64,000 bases of DNA from Laribacter hongkongensis DSM 14985 (GCF_000423285.1 NZ_AUHR01000006.1:173089-237088), one strand, 5' to 3'. Positions 43,690 to 54,755 are shown, counted from the stretch's first letter. Translations and numbers: made by a program. Notes: generated from the letters alone by a model not told the origin.

Positions 43690-46473
43690 ATGAAAAACCT
43701 CTCCACCCCGGATCTGGGCACCCCGGCCGTCGCCGGTCCGGCCAGTCTGACCCTGACCATTGACGGCAAACCGGTCCGGGTCGCACCCGGCACGTCAGTC
43801 CTGCGCGCGGCAGCGCTGGCCGGCTCGCCCGTTCCCAAGCTGTGCGCCACCGATACGCTGGGGGCGTTCGGCTCCTGCCGCATGTGCCTCGTGGAAATCG
43901 AGGGCCGTCGCGGTACGCCGGCATCGTGCACCACGCCCTGCGAAGACGGCATGGTGGTACGCACCCAGTCTGCGCAGCTGGCGCGCCTGCGCCGCGGGGT
44001 GATGGAGCTGTACCTGTCGGACCACCCGACCGACTGCCTGACCTGCGCCAGCAACGGCAACTGCGAATTGCAGGATACGGCCGGTGAAGTGGGCGTCCGC
44101 GCCATCCGTTACGGCCAGCAGGGCGCCAGCCACCTCGGCGATGCACTGGACATTTCCAGTCCGTATTTCACCTACGACCCGGGCCGCTGCATCGTCTGTT
44201 CGCGTTGCGTGCGTGCCTGCGAAGAGGTCCAGGGCACCTTTGCCCTCAACCTGCTCGACCGCGGCTTTGCCACGCGCATCGGGTTTGCCGGCCCGGACCT
44301 GATGGGATCGGAATGCGTATCGTGCGGCGCCTGCGTCGAGGCATGTCCGACCGCCTCCCTGGTGGAAAACACGGTGATCCACCGCGGCCAGCCGACCCAC
44401 AGCGTAACCACCACCTGTGCCTATTGCGGCGTCGGCTGCTCGCTCAAGGCCGAGCTCAAGGGCGAGCAGGTGGTCCGCATGGTGCCGGACCGCGCCGGAC
44501 ACGCCAATCATGGTCATGCCTGCATCAAGGGCCGCTTTGCCTGGGGCTATGCCACGCATCCTGACCGGGTGACCACGCCGCTGATCCGCGACCATGCCGA
44601 CGATCCGTGGCGCGCCGTGGGCTGGGACGAGGCCATTGCCTTTGCTGCCGCCGGGCTGAAGCGGGTGCAGGCGCAATACGGCACGGAAGCCGTCGGCGCC
44701 ATTGCCTCCAGCCGGTGCAGCAACGAAGAAGCCTATCTGGTGCAAAAGCTGGTACGGGCAGCGTTCGGCAACAACAACATCGACAACTGCTCGCGTGTCT
44801 GCCATTCCCCCAGCGAATACGGACTCAAGGCCAGCTACGGCGAGGCGGCCGGCACCCAGGATTTTGACTCGGTACGCGAGGCCGACCTGATCCTGGTCTG
44901 CGGCGCCAATCCGACCGATGCCCACCCGGTGTTTGCTTCGGCGCTGCGCCGGCGCCTGCGCGAAGGAGCCGGGCTGATCGTGATCGACCCGCGCCACACC
45001 GGCCTGCTGGATACCCTGCATGCCGGTACCGGCCTGCACCTGCAACTGCGTCCGGGCACCAATGTGGCCGTCCTGAACGCACTGGCCTACACCCTGATCG
45101 AGGAAAACCTGGGCAACACCGGCTTTGTCGGCGAGCGCTGTGATGAAACGTCCTGGCTGTCGTGGCGCGACTTCATCATGATGCCGGAACATGCCCCCGA
45201 AGCCGTGGCCGCCGAGTGCGGCGTACCGGCCGGACTGCTGCGCGAGGCGGCACGCCGTTACGGCCGCGCCGGCCGCGCCGCCATTTATTACGGCCTGGGC
45301 GTCACCGAGCACAGCCAGGGTTCGACCGGCGTCATGGCACTGGCCAACCTTGCGCTGGCCACCGGCCACCTCGGCCGGGACGGCGTGGGCGTCAACCCGC
45401 TGCGTGGCCAGAACAACGTCCAGGGTGCCTGCGACATGGGCGCTGTGCCGCACGAATTCACCGGCTACCGGCACATCGGCCTGCGCGAGGTGCGCGAAAG
45501 TTTCGAGGCAGAATGGGGCGTCATGCTGCCGGACACGCCGGGCCTGCGGATTCCGCAGATGTTCGACGCGGCGCTGGCCGGACAGTTCCGCGGGCTCTAT
45601 TGCCAGGGCGAGGACATCGCCCAGAGCGACCCTGACAGCCAGCATGTGACCGCAGCACTGCGCGCCATGGATTTCATCGTGGTGCAGGACCTGTTCCACA
45701 ACGAAACCGCCCGCTTTGCCCACGTGCTGCTGCCCGGCTCCAGTTTTCTGGAAAAGGACGGCACCTTCACCAATGCCGAACGGCGGGTGTCACGCATCCG
45801 CCAGGTGATGGCGCCGCTGGGCGGACTGGCCGACTGGCAGGTGACATGCGCCCTGTCGGCAGCGCTGGGGTATCCGATGCCCTACACGCACCCGTCGGAG
45901 ATCATGGACGAAATCGCCCGCCTGACCCCGACCTTTGCCGGCATCAGCTACCCGCTGCTGGAACGGCTGGGCAGCGTGCAGTGGCCGTGCAATGCACTGG
46001 CCCCGGAAGGTACGACGGTCCTGCACCGCGATACGTTTACCCGCGGCCGCGGCATGTTCAACAACACCCGCTACGTCCCGACCACCGAGCAGGCCAGTGC
46101 GCGCTATCCGCTGATCCTGACCACCGGCCGCATCCTGCCGCACTACAACGTCGGCACCCAGACGCGGCGCAGCGCCAATGTGGCCTGGGCCGGACACGAC
46201 CAGCTGCACATCCATCCGCTGGATGCGGCCTCGCGCGGCATCGGCAACGGCGACCGGGTGGAGCTGGCCAGCCGCAGCGGCCATACCAGCCTGTCGGCGC
46301 GGGTGACCGAGCATGTGCCGCCGGGAGTGGTATATGCGAGCTTCCACTTTCCCGACAGCCATACCAACCTGCTGACCACCGGCAACAGTGACTGGGCCAC
46401 CAACTGTCCGGAATTCAAGGTTACGGCGGTCGAAGTCAGCCGGGAGGCCGGCGCGGCGACACCGGCGGGCTGA
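43690..46473 (+). CDS. fdsA: NAD-dependent formate dehydrogenase, alpha (molybdenum) subunit FdsA
   Basis: A 927-residue catalytic subunit. The N-terminus is NuoG-like: a [2Fe-2S] site (C52, C63, C66, C80), HPTDCLTCASNGNC, and two ferredoxin motifs (CIVCSRCVRACEE and CVSCGACVEACPT). The molybdopterin domain starts at CAYCGVGC. The Mo ligand is a Cys in DNCSRVCHS, so no selenocysteine is used. The extended Fe-S chain and its partners identify a soluble, cytoplasmic, NAD-linked enzyme. fdsC and fdsD do not follow it. Confidence 0.94.
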   Translation: MKNLSTPDLGTPAVAGPASLTLTIDGKPVRVAPGTSVLRAAALAGSPVPKLCATDTLGAFGSCRMCLVEIEGRRGTPASCTTPCEDGMVVRTQSAQLARLRRGVMELYLSDHPTDCLTCASNGNCELQDTAGEVGVRAIRYGQQGASHLGDALDISSPYFTYDPGRCIVCSRCVRACEEVQGTFALNLLDRGFATRIGFAGPDLMGSECVSCGACVEACPTASLVENTVIHRGQPTHSVTTTCAYCGVGCSLKAELKGEQVVRMVPDRAGHANHGHACIKGRFAWGYATHPDRVTTPLIRDHADDPWRAVGWDEAIAFAAAGLKRVQAQYGTEAVGAIASSRCSNEEAYLVQKLVRAAFGNNNIDNCSRVCHSPSEYGLKASYGEAAGTQDFDSVREADLILVCGANPTDAHPVFASALRRRLREGAGLIVIDPRHTGLLDTLHAGTGLHLQLRPGTNVAVLNALAYTLIEENLGNTGFVGERCDETSWLSWRDFIMMPEHAPEAVAAECGVPAGLLREAARRYGRAGRAAIYYGLGVTEHSQGSTGVMALANLALATGHLGRDGVGVNPLRGQNNVQGACDMGAVPHEFTGYRHIGLREVRESFEAEWGVMLPDTPGLRIPQMFDAALAGQFRGLYCQGEDIAQSDPDSQHVTAALRAMDFIVVQDLFHNETARFAHVLLPGSSFLEKDGTFTNAERRVSRIRQVMAPLGGLADWQVTCALSAALGYPMPYTHPSEIMDEIARLTPTFAGISYPLLERLGSVQWPCNALAPEGTTVLHRDTFTRGRGMFNNTRYVPTTEQASARYPLILTTGRILPHYNVGTQTRRSANVAWAGHDQLHIHPLDAASRGIGNGDRVELASRSGHTSLSARVTEHVPPGVVYASFHFPDSHTNLLTTGNSDWATNCPEFKVTAVEVSREAGAATPAG

Positions 46474-46604
46474 ACGTGGTGCAGATTCTGGCCGGCGTGC
46501 CGGCCGGAGAGGGGTCCAAGGTACGCGGGTCTTGCATCGGGTTCCGCAGCCCGTGGCTGGCGGCAGCCGGCACGTACCGGCCAAGCGCATCTAGCAAGAG
46601 GGCG

Positions 46605-47756
46605 TTACAGGGTGCCGCTCCGGTCGCCGCGGGCAAAACCGGTCCAGCCGGCATCAATGCCCTTGGCAAAACCGATGACCTTGAAGAGCTCACCCATTTC
46701 GGCCGGTGACACCAGTTTCTGCACGGCATGCACCTGCGGCAGGTAAGTCCGTACGTCGTCGGGGTCGAGTTCGGCCAGACAGTCGGTCAGCCCGCAATTG
46801 AGCAGGAAATTGGCCTGGGTGGTGTAACCGGCCAGCTCCAGTCCGGCATTGAGCCCGGCTTCGGCAATGGCGGAAAAATCCACATGGCAGGTAATGTCGG
46901 TCAGCCCCGGCCACTGGAACGGATCGGTATGCGCCAGGTGCTGGTAGTGGCACATCAGCGTGCCCTGTGCCCGCTGCGGGTGATAGAACTCGTGTGCCGG
47001 GAAACCATAGTCCAGCAGGATGACCGCACCGCGTTGCAGGTGGCGGCCCAGCGTGGCGACAAACGCTTCGGCTGCAAGGCCGATTTCGCTGGTGTACGGC
47101 CCCCGGGCCGGCAGCCGTCCGGCGGCGGCTTGCGCCAGGACCGGTTCTGTCACCGGCCGCTGTTGCCATTGCCAGTCCGGCCCGGCGCAGCCCACGCCCG
47201 TCTGCATCAGTTCGCCTTCGGCAGTGCGGGTAACCAGCTCGCACGGCATGGCATCCAGCACTTCGTTGCCGAGCACCACGCCGTCGAACTGTTCCGGCCA
47301 CTGCTCCAGCCAGTCGATGCGCTCCAGCAGGTCCGGGTGGCGTGCGGCCAGCAAGGCCTGCTGCCGGGCGCGCAAGTCGGGGGACAACTCCATGATCCGG
47401 TAACGGACCGGCAGGACATCAAGCTGGCGCAAGGCATCCAGCAGGTCGGCAGCCAGAATGCCGCTACCGGCACCGAATTCGTACACAGTGCCGCCGGTCA
47501 GTGGCAGCAGCTGTGCCAGCTGGCGGGCCAGCGTACGGGCAAACAGTGGCGTCAGTTCGGGTGCCGTCACGAAATCCCCGCCTTCACCCAGCTTGTGGCT
47601 GCCGGCGGTGTAGTACCCCAGCCCCGGCGCATACAGCGCCAGTTCCATATAGCGGGAAAACGGGATGAATCCTTGCTGCTCGCCGATTTCGGCGCGAATC
47701 AGGTCGGCCAACCGGCCGGAAATGGCAGCAGCAGCGATGTCAGGCACGGGAAGCAT
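46605..47756 (-). CDS. SAM-dependent methyltransferase, MidA/NDUFAF7 family
   Basis: A 383-residue COG1565 protein. Family segments are FIPFSRYMELALYAPGLGYY and DFVTAPELTPLFARTLARQL; the SAM motif I is VYEFGAGSGILAADLL. NEVLDAMPCEL and ILLDYGFPAHEFYHPQR follow. The mitochondrial homologue methylates a complex I subunit; the bacterial target is unknown. It converges with fdsA and is divergent from the SDR gene. Confidence 0.9.
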   Translation of the reverse strand: MLPVPDIAAAAISGRLADLIRAEIGEQQGFIPFSRYMELALYAPGLGYYTAGSHKLGEGGDFVTAPELTPLFARTLARQLAQLLPLTGGTVYEFGAGSGILAADLLDALRQLDVLPVRYRIMELSPDLRARQQALLAARHPDLLERIDWLEQWPEQFDGVVLGNEVLDAMPCELVTRTAEGELMQTGVGCAGPDWQWQQRPVTEPVLAQAAAGRLPARGPYTSEIGLAAEAFVATLGRHLQRGAVILLDYGFPAHEFYHPQRAQGTLMCHYQHLAHTDPFQWPGLTDITCHVDFSAIAEAGLNAGLELAGYTTQANFLLNCGLTDCLAELDPDDVRTYLPQVHAVQKLVSPAEMGELFKVIGFAKGIDAGWTGFARGDRSGTL

Positions 47757-47844
47757 GGGCGCTCGAACACAGATATGACAGAATGGCGCGCATTCTGCGG
47801 GATTGTTCCACCAAGGGAAAGCACCCGCGCCATCGGACCAGTCC

Positions 47845-48594
47845 ATGACGCCTTCCTCTACCCCCGTTGTCCTGATTACCGGAGCCGCCCGCCGCATCGG
47901 CGCGGGCATTGCCCGCCACCTTCATGCACGCGGCCTGAACCTGATGCTGCATTACCGTCAGTCAGCGGCGGAAGCCAGCATGCTGGCCGACGACCTGAAC
48001 CGGCTGCGGCCAGGGTCCGCTGCCACGCATCAAGCGGATTTGCTCGATTGCGGGCAACTGCCGGCGCTGGTCGATGCGACGCTGGAACAGTTTGGCCGGC
48101 TGGATTATCTGGTCAACAATGCTTCGAGTTTTTTCCCGACCCCGGTTGGCCGGATTGACGAGGCCAGCTGGGCGGACCTGATCGGCAGCAACCTGAAGGC
48201 CCCCTTGTGGCTGGCTCAGGCGGCGGCGCCACACTTGCAGCAGGCCAACGGAGCGATCGTCGGGATCGTGGACATCCACATCGACCGCCCCATGCCGGAT
48301 CATGCTGTCTACAGCGCCGCCAAAGCCGGGCATGCCGCAGTCCTGCGTACGCTGGCACGCGATCTGGCGCCGCGGGTCCGGGTCAATGGCGTGGCCCCCG
48401 GAGCCAATCTGTGGCCGGAAAACGGCAGCCTCTTCGACACGTCCAGCCGCCAGGCCATCGAAGCCAGCATTCCCCTGGGACGCATCGGTACGCCAGACGA
48501 CATTGCGGTTGCGGTCGGTTTTTTGCTGCTGGATGCGCACTATATAACCGGGCATGTCCTGCCGGTCGACGGTGGCCGCAGCATTGTACTCTAA
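47845..48594 (+). CDS. Pteridine-reductase-like short-chain dehydrogenase (FolM type)
   Basis: A 249-residue SDR. The cofactor motif TGAARRIGAGIARHLHARG has the TGxxxRxG form of pteridine reductases (PTR1/FolM), which bind NADPH. NNASSFFPTPVG and the catalytic YSAAKAG follow, and DGGRSIVL closes the protein. It probably reduces dihydrobiopterin or dihydromonapterin. It is divergent from the MidA gene with about 88 bases between them. Confidence 0.85.
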   Translation: MTPSSTPVVLITGAARRIGAGIARHLHARGLNLMLHYRQSAAEASMLADDLNRLRPGSAATHQADLLDCGQLPALVDATLEQFGRLDYLVNNASSFFPTPVGRIDEASWADLIGSNLKAPLWLAQAAAPHLQQANGAIVGIVDIHIDRPMPDHAVYSAAKAGHAAVLRTLARDLAPRVRVNGVAPGANLWPENGSLFDTSSRQAIEASIPLGRIGTPDDIAVAVGFLLLDAHYITGHVLPVDGGRSIVL

Positions 48595-48950
48595 CGAGAC
48601 CGTTTTCAAGGCATTGAATCGGAGCCTCGGCTTTGCCATGCACGGCATCATCCTGATCTGCCCCTGCATGTGGCTCACGGAAAAAGCTGCATGATTTTAC
48701 CCGAGATAGCCAGTTCCCGAAGATGTGGAGTGCCACGGACCCGAGCCTCTGCAAAGCATTCATGTCTGCTTGCGAGGCACAGATACTTTGCATGGTGCTT
48801 GTCACCCCTTCATCACCGGACCGGTAACTGCCTTTGTTAACCGTTTTCCGCCGGGATTACTAGGATGATCCACCTGCCGCATTGGCAGCAGGGCATGAAA
48901 CAACCCTGTCCTGAACATCAACAGACAGCCTCACTGCAAAACAGCAAAAC
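48595..48950. other. Gene-free stretch between the SDR gene and rplQ
   Basis: No gene or clear structure is seen in these 356 bases. The two genes converge, and only the rplQ-side terminator is recognisable. Confidence 0.45.
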
Positions 48951-48982
48951 AAAACGCCACGAGATCACTCTCGTGGCGTTTT
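48951..48982 (-). terminator. Terminator of the ribosomal protein cluster
   Basis: A 13-bp perfect stem (48951-48963 with 48970-48982) and 6-base loop. On the minus strand GTTTTGCTGTTTT follows. It lies 19 bases past the rplQ stop. Confidence 0.93.
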
Positions 48983-49001
48983 GCAGAAAGCCATACCGAA
49001 A

Positions 49002-49382
49002 TTACTCGGCAGCAGCTTCCACTTCTGGGCGCTCGACCAGCTCGACCAGAGCCATCGGCGCATTGTCGCCCTGACGGAAACCATACTTCAGGATGCGCAG
49101 ATAGCCCCCGTTACGGTTGGCAAAACGCGGACCCAGTTCGTCAAACAACTTGACGACGATTTCGCGATCGCGGGTACGATCAAAAGCCAGACGACGGTTG
49201 GCCAGCGACGGCTTTTTGCCCAGCGTGATGAGCGGCTCGGCAACGCGACGCAGTTCCTTGGCCTTCGGCAGCGTGGTCACGATTTGCTCGTGACGCAGCA
49301 GCGAGTTGGCCAAGTTGCGCAGCATGGCGAGTCGGTGGCTCGACGTGCGGTTGAGTTTGCGGTTGGCAAGACGGTGACGCAT
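49002..49382 (-). CDS. rplQ: 50S ribosomal protein L17
   Basis: A 126-residue protein with the L17 signature [20 protein letters not shown] and [17 protein letters not shown]. It is the last gene of the alpha cluster, 30 bases after rpoA, and is followed by a strong terminator. Confidence 0.98.
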   Translation of the reverse strand: MRHRLANRKLNRTSSHRLAMLRNLANSLLRHEQIVTTLPKAKELRRVAEPLITLGKKPSLANRRLAFDRTRDREIVVKLFDELGPRFANRNGGYLRILKYGFRQGDNAPMALVELVERPEVEAAAE

Positions 49383-49412
49383 TGTTGTGTCCTTTAATGG
49401 TGACCGAGCGCC

Positions 49413-50396
49413 TTAGGGCTTCTCGAGACCAGCCGGCGGCCAGTTCTCCAGCTTCATGCCGAGAGTGAGACCCTTGGAAGCCAGAACTTCCTTGATCTCG
49501 TTGAGCGACTTGCGACCCAGGTTCGGGGTCTTGAGAAGCTCGGTTTCGGTGCGCTGAATCAGGTCGCCGATATAGTAGATGTTCTCTGCCTTGAGGCAGT
49601 TGGCCGATCGAACGGTAAGTTCGAGGTCGTCAACCGGGCGCAGCAGAATCGGATCGACCTGCGGAGCGCGCTCCTCGACGACTTCAACAGTAGTGCCCTG
49701 GAGATCGGCGAAAATCGACAGCTGGTCGATGAGGATGCGAGCAGCGGAGCGAACGGCCTCTTCAGGCTCGATCACGCCGTTGGTCTCGATATCCATCACC
49801 AGTCGGTCCAGGTCGGTACGCTGTTCAACGCGAGCACTCTCCACCGAGAAGCTCACGCGGCGCAGCGGGCTGAACGATGCGTCGAGCAGAATGGTACCGA
49901 TCTGGCGGTTGTCATCCTGTTTGACGCGAGCCGGTGCCGGCTGATAGCCGCGACCCTTTTCGACCTTGATCTCCATGTCGATCTTGCCACCGGCTGCCAG
50001 ATGGCAGATGACGTGGTCAGGATTCACCACTTCCACGTCGTGGGGCAGATCGATATCGCTGGCCCGCACTGCGCCTTCACCCTCTTTTTTGAGAGTCAGG
50101 AGCACAGAGTCACGACCATGCAGTTTAAACACCACGCCCTTGAGGTTCAGAAGGATGTCGACGACATCTTCCCGAACCCCGTCGAGCGCGGAGTACTCAT
50201 GCAAAACGCCAGCGATAGACACTTCGGTCGGCGCAAATCCGGGCATGGACGACAGCAGGATGCGGCGGAGCGCATTACCGAGCGTATAGGCATAGCCTCG
50301 CTCGAACGGCTCCATGGCCACACGCGCTTGCGTGGCGGAGACCGGCTGCACGTCGATCAGACGCGGCTTGAGAAATTCCGAAGCGCTGTTTTGCAT
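49413..50396 (-). CDS. rpoA: DNA-directed RNA polymerase subunit alpha
   Basis: 327 residues, normal length. The N-terminal dimerisation domain includes [20 protein letters not shown] and the C-terminal domain includes [17 protein letters not shown] and [13 protein letters not shown], which bind UP elements and activators. It lies between rpsD (22-base gap) and rplQ. Confidence 0.98.
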   Translation of the reverse strand: MQNSASEFLKPRLIDVQPVSATQARVAMEPFERGYAYTLGNALRRILLSSMPGFAPTEVSIAGVLHEYSALDGVREDVVDILLNLKGVVFKLHGRDSVLLTLKKEGEGAVRASDIDLPHDVEVVNPDHVICHLAAGGKIDMEIKVEKGRGYQPAPARVKQDDNRQIGTILLDASFSPLRRVSFSVESARVEQRTDLDRLVMDIETNGVIEPEEAVRSAARILIDQLSIFADLQGTTVEVVEERAPQVDPILLRPVDDLELTVRSANCLKAENIYYIGDLIQRTETELLKTPNLGRKSLNEIKEVLASKGLTLGMKLENWPPAGLEKP

Positions 50397-50418
50397 AGTG
50401 GTTCCTTTTGGCTAGCGA

Positions 50419-51039
50419 TTACTTGGAGTAGAACTCGACAACGAGCTGCTCGTTGATATCGCTAGACAGTTCGGAGCGTTCCGGCGCGTTCTTGAACGTG
50501 CCTTCCATTTTCTTCGGATCTACCGACACCCAACCCGGGAAGCCGATCTGTTCGGCCAGAGCGAGCGATTCGGCAATGCGAACCTGCTTTTTGGATTTTT
50601 CGCGCACCGACACCACATCGCCGGCCTTCACCTGGTAGGACGGAATGTTGACCACTTCGCCGTTCACCACGATGGCCTTGTGGCTCACCAGCTGGCGCGA
50701 TTCGGCGCGGGTCGAGCCGTAGCCCATGCGATAGACGACGTTGTCCAGACGCGACTCGAGAATCTGCAGCAGGTTCTCGCCGGTCGAACCCTTGCGGCGT
50801 TCGGCTTCGGCAAAGTACTTGCGGAACTGACGTTCGAGCACGCCGTAGATACGGCGGATTTTTTGTTTTTCACGCAGGTGGATACCGTAGTCGGACAGAC
50901 GCGGTTGCTTTGCACCGTGCTGACCTGGACGGCTGTCCAGCTTGCATTTGCTGTCGATCGAGCGACGGGCACTCTTCAGAAAGAGATCGGTGCCCTCGCG
51001 ACGAGCGAGTTTACATTTAGGACCAGTGTAACGTGCCAT
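50419..51039 (-). CDS. rpsD: 30S ribosomal protein S4
   Basis: 206 residues starting [16 protein letters not shown], with the S4 RNA-binding domain [20 protein letters not shown]. In other proteobacteria S4 represses its own operon at the rpsM leader. It lies 18 bases after rpsK. Confidence 0.98.
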   Translation of the reverse strand: MARYTGPKCKLARREGTDLFLKSARRSIDSKCKLDSRPGQHGAKQPRLSDYGIHLREKQKIRRIYGVLERQFRKYFAEAERRKGSTGENLLQILESRLDNVVYRMGYGSTRAESRQLVSHKAIVVNGEVVNIPSYQVKAGDVVSVREKSKKQVRIAESLALAEQIGFPGWVSVDPKKMEGTFKNAPERSELSSDINEQLVVEFYSK

Positions 51040-51057
51040 GACTCACTCTTCTCCCGA

Positions 51058-51450
51058 TTAGATACGACGCTTTTTGGGCGGGCGGCAGCCGTTGTGCGGA
51101 ATCGGCGTGACGTCGGAGATGCTGGTGATCTTGAATCCCAGCGCGTTCAGGGCACGCACGGACGAGTCACGGCCGGGACCGGGACCCTTGATGCGTACTT
51201 CAAGGTTCTTGACACCGTATTCTTGGGCAACTTTACCAGCCGCTTCCGCAGCGATCTGGGCTGCGAACGGGGTGCTCTTGCGAGAACCCTTGAAACCAGC
51301 ACCGCCAGAGGTAGCCCAAGAGAGTGCATTGCCTTGGCGATCGGTGATGGTAATGATGGTGTTGTTGAAAGAAGCGTGAACGTGTGCGATCCCTTCGGAA
51401 ACGCTCTTTTTCACCTTCTTACGAACGCGGACTGTGTTTGCTTTAGCCAT
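51058..51450 (-). CDS. rpsK: 30S ribosomal protein S11
   Basis: 130 residues starting [17 protein letters not shown], with the conserved C-terminal [15 protein letters not shown]. The ATG at 51450 is used; an ATA-preceded ATG two codons upstream is less likely. It lies 13 bases after rpsM. Confidence 0.97.
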
Positions 51451-51463
51451 TATCAATCCCTAA

Positions 51464-51826
51464 TTACTTCTTGCCGGCGATCGGCTTGCGCGGCCCCTTG
51501 CGGGTACGAGCATTCGTGCGGGTACGCTGACCACGACACGGCAGACCACGGCGATGACGGAAACCACGGTAGCAACCGAGGTCCATCAGACGCTTGATGT
51601 TCATCGTGACTTCACGACGCAGGTCACCTTCAATGGTGAACTTGGCGATCTCGTCACGCAGTTTTTCCATCTCAGCATCAGTCAGGTCCTTGACCTTGGT
51701 GCTGATCTCGATACCGGCAGCCGAGCAAATGACCTTTGCGCGGGTTGCACCAATACCGTAGATCGCCTGCAGGCCAACCCAGATATGCTGATGGTTAGGA
51801 ATGTTTACCCCTGCAATACGGGCCAT
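51464..51826 (-). CDS. rpsM: 30S ribosomal protein S13
   Basis: 120 residues starting [19 protein letters not shown] and ending [20 protein letters not shown]. The ATG at 51826 is the family start; the longer frame runs into rpmJ. It is the first gene of the alpha group, 59 bases after rpmJ. This gap may hold the S4 control site. Confidence 0.97.
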   Translation of the reverse strand: MARIAGVNIPNHQHIWVGLQAIYGIGATRAKVICSAAGIEISTKVKDLTDAEMEKLRDEIAKFTIEGDLRREVTMNIKRLMDLGCYRGFRHRRGLPCRGQRTRTNARTRKGPRKPIAGKK

Positions 51827-51885
51827 ACATTTACCCCAAACTCGAAAAGTTGCTGATGTTACACACAAGCAGCACGGCAGGCAAA

Positions 51886-51999
51886 TCAGCCCTGCTTTTG
51901 CTTGTGTCGCGGATCGGTGCAGATCACGCGAACGATGCCGTGGCGACGAATGATCTTGCAATTGCGGCAGATCTTCTTGACCGAAGGCTGTACTCGCAT
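51886..51999 (-). CDS. rpmJ: 50S ribosomal protein L36 (zinc-type)
   Basis: A 37-residue protein, [20 protein letters not shown] followed by [17 protein letters not shown]. The C-x2-C...C-x4-H ligands are intact, so this is the zinc-binding form. It lies between infA and rpsM, the usual place. Confidence 0.95.
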   Translation of the reverse strand: MRVQPSVKKICRNCKIIRRHGIVRVICTDPRHKQKQG

Positions 52000-52023
52000 G
52001 TTTTCCCTTTCAACTCAAAGCGC

Positions 52024-52242
52024 TCACTTGGAGCGGAACACAATGCGCGCGCGTGACAGGTCGTAGGGAGTCAGTTCAACCGTCACCCGGTCTCCCGGCA
52101 GGATGCGGATGTAGTGCATGCGCATCTTGCCGGAGATGTGACCGAGAACGATATGACCATTTTCCAGCTTGACCCGGAACGTCGCGTTGGGAAGGTTCTC
52201 AAGAACCTCGCCCTGCATCTGGATCGTATCTTCTTTCGACAT
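52024..52242 (-). CDS. infA: Translation initiation factor IF-1
   Basis: 72 residues, one S1-like OB fold: [20 protein letters not shown] and [20 protein letters not shown]. Lying between secY and rpmJ in the spc cluster is typical of betaproteobacteria. Confidence 0.98.
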   Translation of the reverse strand: MSKEDTIQMQGEVLENLPNATFRVKLENGHIVLGHISGKMRMHYIRILPGDRVTVELTPYDLSRARIVFRSK

Positions 52243-52260
52243 AACTTCTTTGACCTTGGA

Positions 52261-53583
52261 TCAGCGTGACAGCAAACCGCCGTTTTTGAAGTTGGCCTTC
52301 TTGAGCAGGCTGTCGTACTGGTGCGATAGCAGGTACGACTGCACTTGCGCCATGAAGTCCATGGTCACTACCACGATGATCAGGAGAGAGGTCCCGCCGA
52401 AGTAGAACGGCACATTCCACTTGAGGATCAGGAACTCCGGCACCAGACAGACCAGAGCGATATAGATGGCACCAATCAGCGTCAGACGCAGGATGATGCG
52501 CTCGATATAACGCGAGGTCTGCTCACCCGGACGAATGCCCGGAATGAATGCCCCACTCTTCTTCAGGTTATCGGCTGTTTCCTTCGGATTGAAGACAAGA
52601 GCCGTGTAGAAATAGCAGAAGAAGATGATCGCGGCAGCATAGAGAAGCACATAAACCGGCTGCCCCGGATGCAAGGCATTACTCACCGACTTGAGCCATC
52701 CCAAGCCTTCGCCGTCACCAAACCAGCCCACGACCGTAGCCGGGAACAGGATGATGCTGGAAGCGAAAATGGGAGGAATCACGCCGGCCATGTTGAGCTT
52801 GAGCGGCATATGCGTGCTCTGCCCTTGCATGACCCGGTTTCCGACCTGACGTTTGGCATAGTTGACCAGCACCTTGCGTTGACCGCGCTCGACGAAAACG
52901 ACGAGATAGGTCATGGCAATCACACCGATGAACAGTACAATTACCAGCAGGATCGGCAGGCTGCCTTGGCTTGTCAGCGTAAGCGTCTTGCCAATGGCAG
53001 ACGGCACACCGGCAGCAATACCGGCACAAATGATCATCGAAATACCATTGCCGATACCGCGCTCGGTGATCTGCTCACCCAGCCACATCAGGAACATCGT
53101 CCCCGTGACGAGGGTTACCACCGTCGTCAGGTAAAACTCGAACTGCGAGGTCATCACCAGACCCGGCTGCTTGTAGAGCATGACGGCAATCCCGAAGGAC
53201 TGGAACGTCGCCAGCAGCACAGTCGCATAGCGCGTGAACTGGGTGATTTTGCGTCGCCCTTGCTCCCCTTCCTTCTTCAACTGCTTGAGCTGAGGCAGCA
53301 CCTCGCTCGCCAGCTGGAGAATGATGGAGGCAGAGATGTACGGCATGATGCCAATGGCAAACACCGTAAATCGGGACAAGGCCCCGCCCGAGAACATGTT
53401 GAACATGTCGAGGAGGCCCGTCTGCGACGACTGGAACAGCTTCGCTAGCTCGGCCGGATTGATGCCCGGAACCGGAATATGTGCGCCAATCCGATAGACG
53501 ATCAGGGCACCGACCAGAAAAAGGATACGGCGCTTGAGATCGCCAAACTTGTTGGCGTTAGTCGCTAGTGAAGAAGTGGCCAC
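52261..53583 (-). CDS. secY: Protein translocase subunit SecY
   Basis: A 440-residue core channel with ten membrane helices. Markers are [34 protein letters not shown] and [13 protein letters not shown]. The start is taken as the GTG at 53583 ([14 protein letters not shown]), 25 bases after rplO; the next upstream ATG would overlap the end of rplO. It works with SecE and SecG at the inner membrane. Confidence 0.95.
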   Translation of the reverse strand: MATSSLATNANKFGDLKRRILFLVGALIVYRIGAHIPVPGINPAELAKLFQSSQTGLLDMFNMFSGGALSRFTVFAIGIMPYISASIILQLASEVLPQLKQLKKEGEQGRRKITQFTRYATVLLATFQSFGIAVMLYKQPGLVMTSQFEFYLTTVVTLVTGTMFLMWLGEQITERGIGNGISMIICAGIAAGVPSAIGKTLTLTSQGSLPILLVIVLFIGVIAMTYLVVFVERGQRKVLVNYAKRQVGNRVMQGQSTHMPLKLNMAGVIPPIFASSIILFPATVVGWFGDGEGLGWLKSVSNALHPGQPVYVLLYAAAIIFFCYFYTALVFNPKETADNLKKSGAFIPGIRPGEQTSRYIERIILRLTLIGAIYIALVCLVPEFLILKWNVPFYFGGTSLLIIVVVTMDFMAQVQSYLLSHQYDSLLKKANFKNGGLLSR

Positions 53584-53608
53584 TGATTGTCGCGCCTTCT
53601 GTTGCTTC

Positions 53609-54043
53609 TTACTCGTTGACCTGGCCGCCGGCAGCCTCGATCGCAGCCTTGGCACCTGCGGTAGCCAGAAGGCCACGCAGGGTTACGGCGCGTTCGATCT
53701 TGCCAGCGAGGATCACCTTGGCAATCCGGGCAGCTGCCGGCACCAGGCCAGCCTGCTGGAGAGCCAAGAAGTCGATCTCATCGACCGGCAGACGAGCCAG
53801 ATCGTCAAGACGCACTTCGGCGGTGAGCTTGCGGGTCAACGACTTGAAGCCACGCTTGGGCAGACGGCGTTGCAGCGGCATTTGACCGCCTTCAAAACCG
53901 ACCTTGTGGAAGCCGCCGGAACGCGACTTCTGACCCTTGTGACCACGGCCAGCGGTCTTGCCGAGGCCGGAGCCAATGCCGCGACCGACGCGGCGCTTGG
54001 CATGCTTGGCACCTTCGCCAGGTTTGATGGTGTTCAGGAACAT
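53609..54043 (-). CDS. rplO: 50S ribosomal protein L15
   Basis: 144 residues with [20 protein letters not shown] and [18 protein letters not shown]. Its start lies one base from the end of rpmD. Confidence 0.98.
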   Translation of the reverse strand: MFLNTIKPGEGAKHAKRRVGRGIGSGLGKTAGRGHKGQKSRSGGFHKVGFEGGQMPLQRRLPKRGFKSLTRKLTAEVRLDDLARLPVDEIDFLALQQAGLVPAAARIAKVILAGKIERAVTLRGLLATAGAKAAIEAAGGQVNE

Positions 54044-54044
54044 C

Positions 54045-54230
54045 TTAGCCCTCGCATTTCACCAAGAAGCTGATCTTGTTGATCATGCCGCGGTTTTCCG
54101 GGGTGTCGAGCACTTCAACGGTCTGATTGAGCTTCTTGAGGCCCAAGCCACGTGCGCAGGCACGATGGGACTCAATGCGACCGATCAGGCTTTTCACCAG
54201 CGTGACCTTGACGGTTTTCTTGTCGCTCAT
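54045..54230 (-). CDS. rpmD: 50S ribosomal protein L30
   Basis: 61 residues with [20 protein letters not shown], the L30 core. The start codon shares one base with the rpsE stop, so translation is coupled. Confidence 0.97.
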   Translation of the reverse strand: MSDKKTVKVTLVKSLIGRIESHRACARGLGLKKLNQTVEVLDTPENRGMINKISFLVKCEG

Positions 54231-54742
54231 TATTCAGCCCCCAGGATCTCGGCAACGGTCTTGCCACGCTTGGCAGCAATGTCAGCCGGAGTATTGATCT
54301 TCATGAGGCCGTTCAAGGTGGCGCGAACCACGTTGTACGGGTTGGTCGAACCATGCACCTTGGCGGACACGTTGTGCACGCCAATGGCATCGAACACCTG
54401 ACGCATGGCGCCACCGGCCTTCACGCCGGAGCCTTCCGGTGCCGGCTGCATGAACACGGTGGTCGCACCATGCTTGCCGATCACTGCGTGTTGCAGCGTG
54501 CCGTTGCGCAGCGGAATCTTGACCATCGAACGACGAGCCTGATCCATTGCCTTTTGCACGGCGACAGGCACTTCCTTCGACTTACCTTTGCCCATGCCGA
54601 TGCCGCCGTCGCCGTCACCCACCACGGTGAGTGCCGAGAAAGCCATGATCCGGCCACCCTTCACCACCTTGGTGACGCGGTTGACGCCGATCAGCTTCTC
54701 GGTCAGGCCGTCGCCGCGTTCTTCGATATCGTGCTTAGCCAT
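54230..54742 (-). CDS. rpsE: 30S ribosomal protein S5
   Basis: 170 residues with the S5 double-stranded RNA-binding part ([20 protein letters not shown]) and [20 protein letters not shown]. It lies 13 bases after rplR. Confidence 0.98.
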   Translation of the reverse strand: MAKHDIEERGDGLTEKLIGVNRVTKVVKGGRIMAFSALTVVGDGDGGIGMGKGKSKEVPVAVQKAMDQARRSMVKIPLRNGTLQHAVIGKHGATTVFMQPAPEGSGVKAGGAMRQVFDAIGVHNVSAKVHGSTNPYNVVRATLNGLMKINTPADIAAKRGKTVAEILGAE

Positions 54743-54755
54743 TATCTACTCCGAA

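Noticed and set aside
43795..45723. A 642-codon minus-strand frame opposite fdsA
   Set aside because: Shadow of fdsA, with no domain resemblance.
46474..46604. A possible fdsD gene after fdsA
   Set aside because: The short gap holds no frame with a start, ribosome-binding site and FdsD-like sequence.
52345..53448. A 367-codon plus-strand frame opposite secY
   Set aside because: Shadow frame rich in charged residues; SecY on the minus strand is unambiguous.
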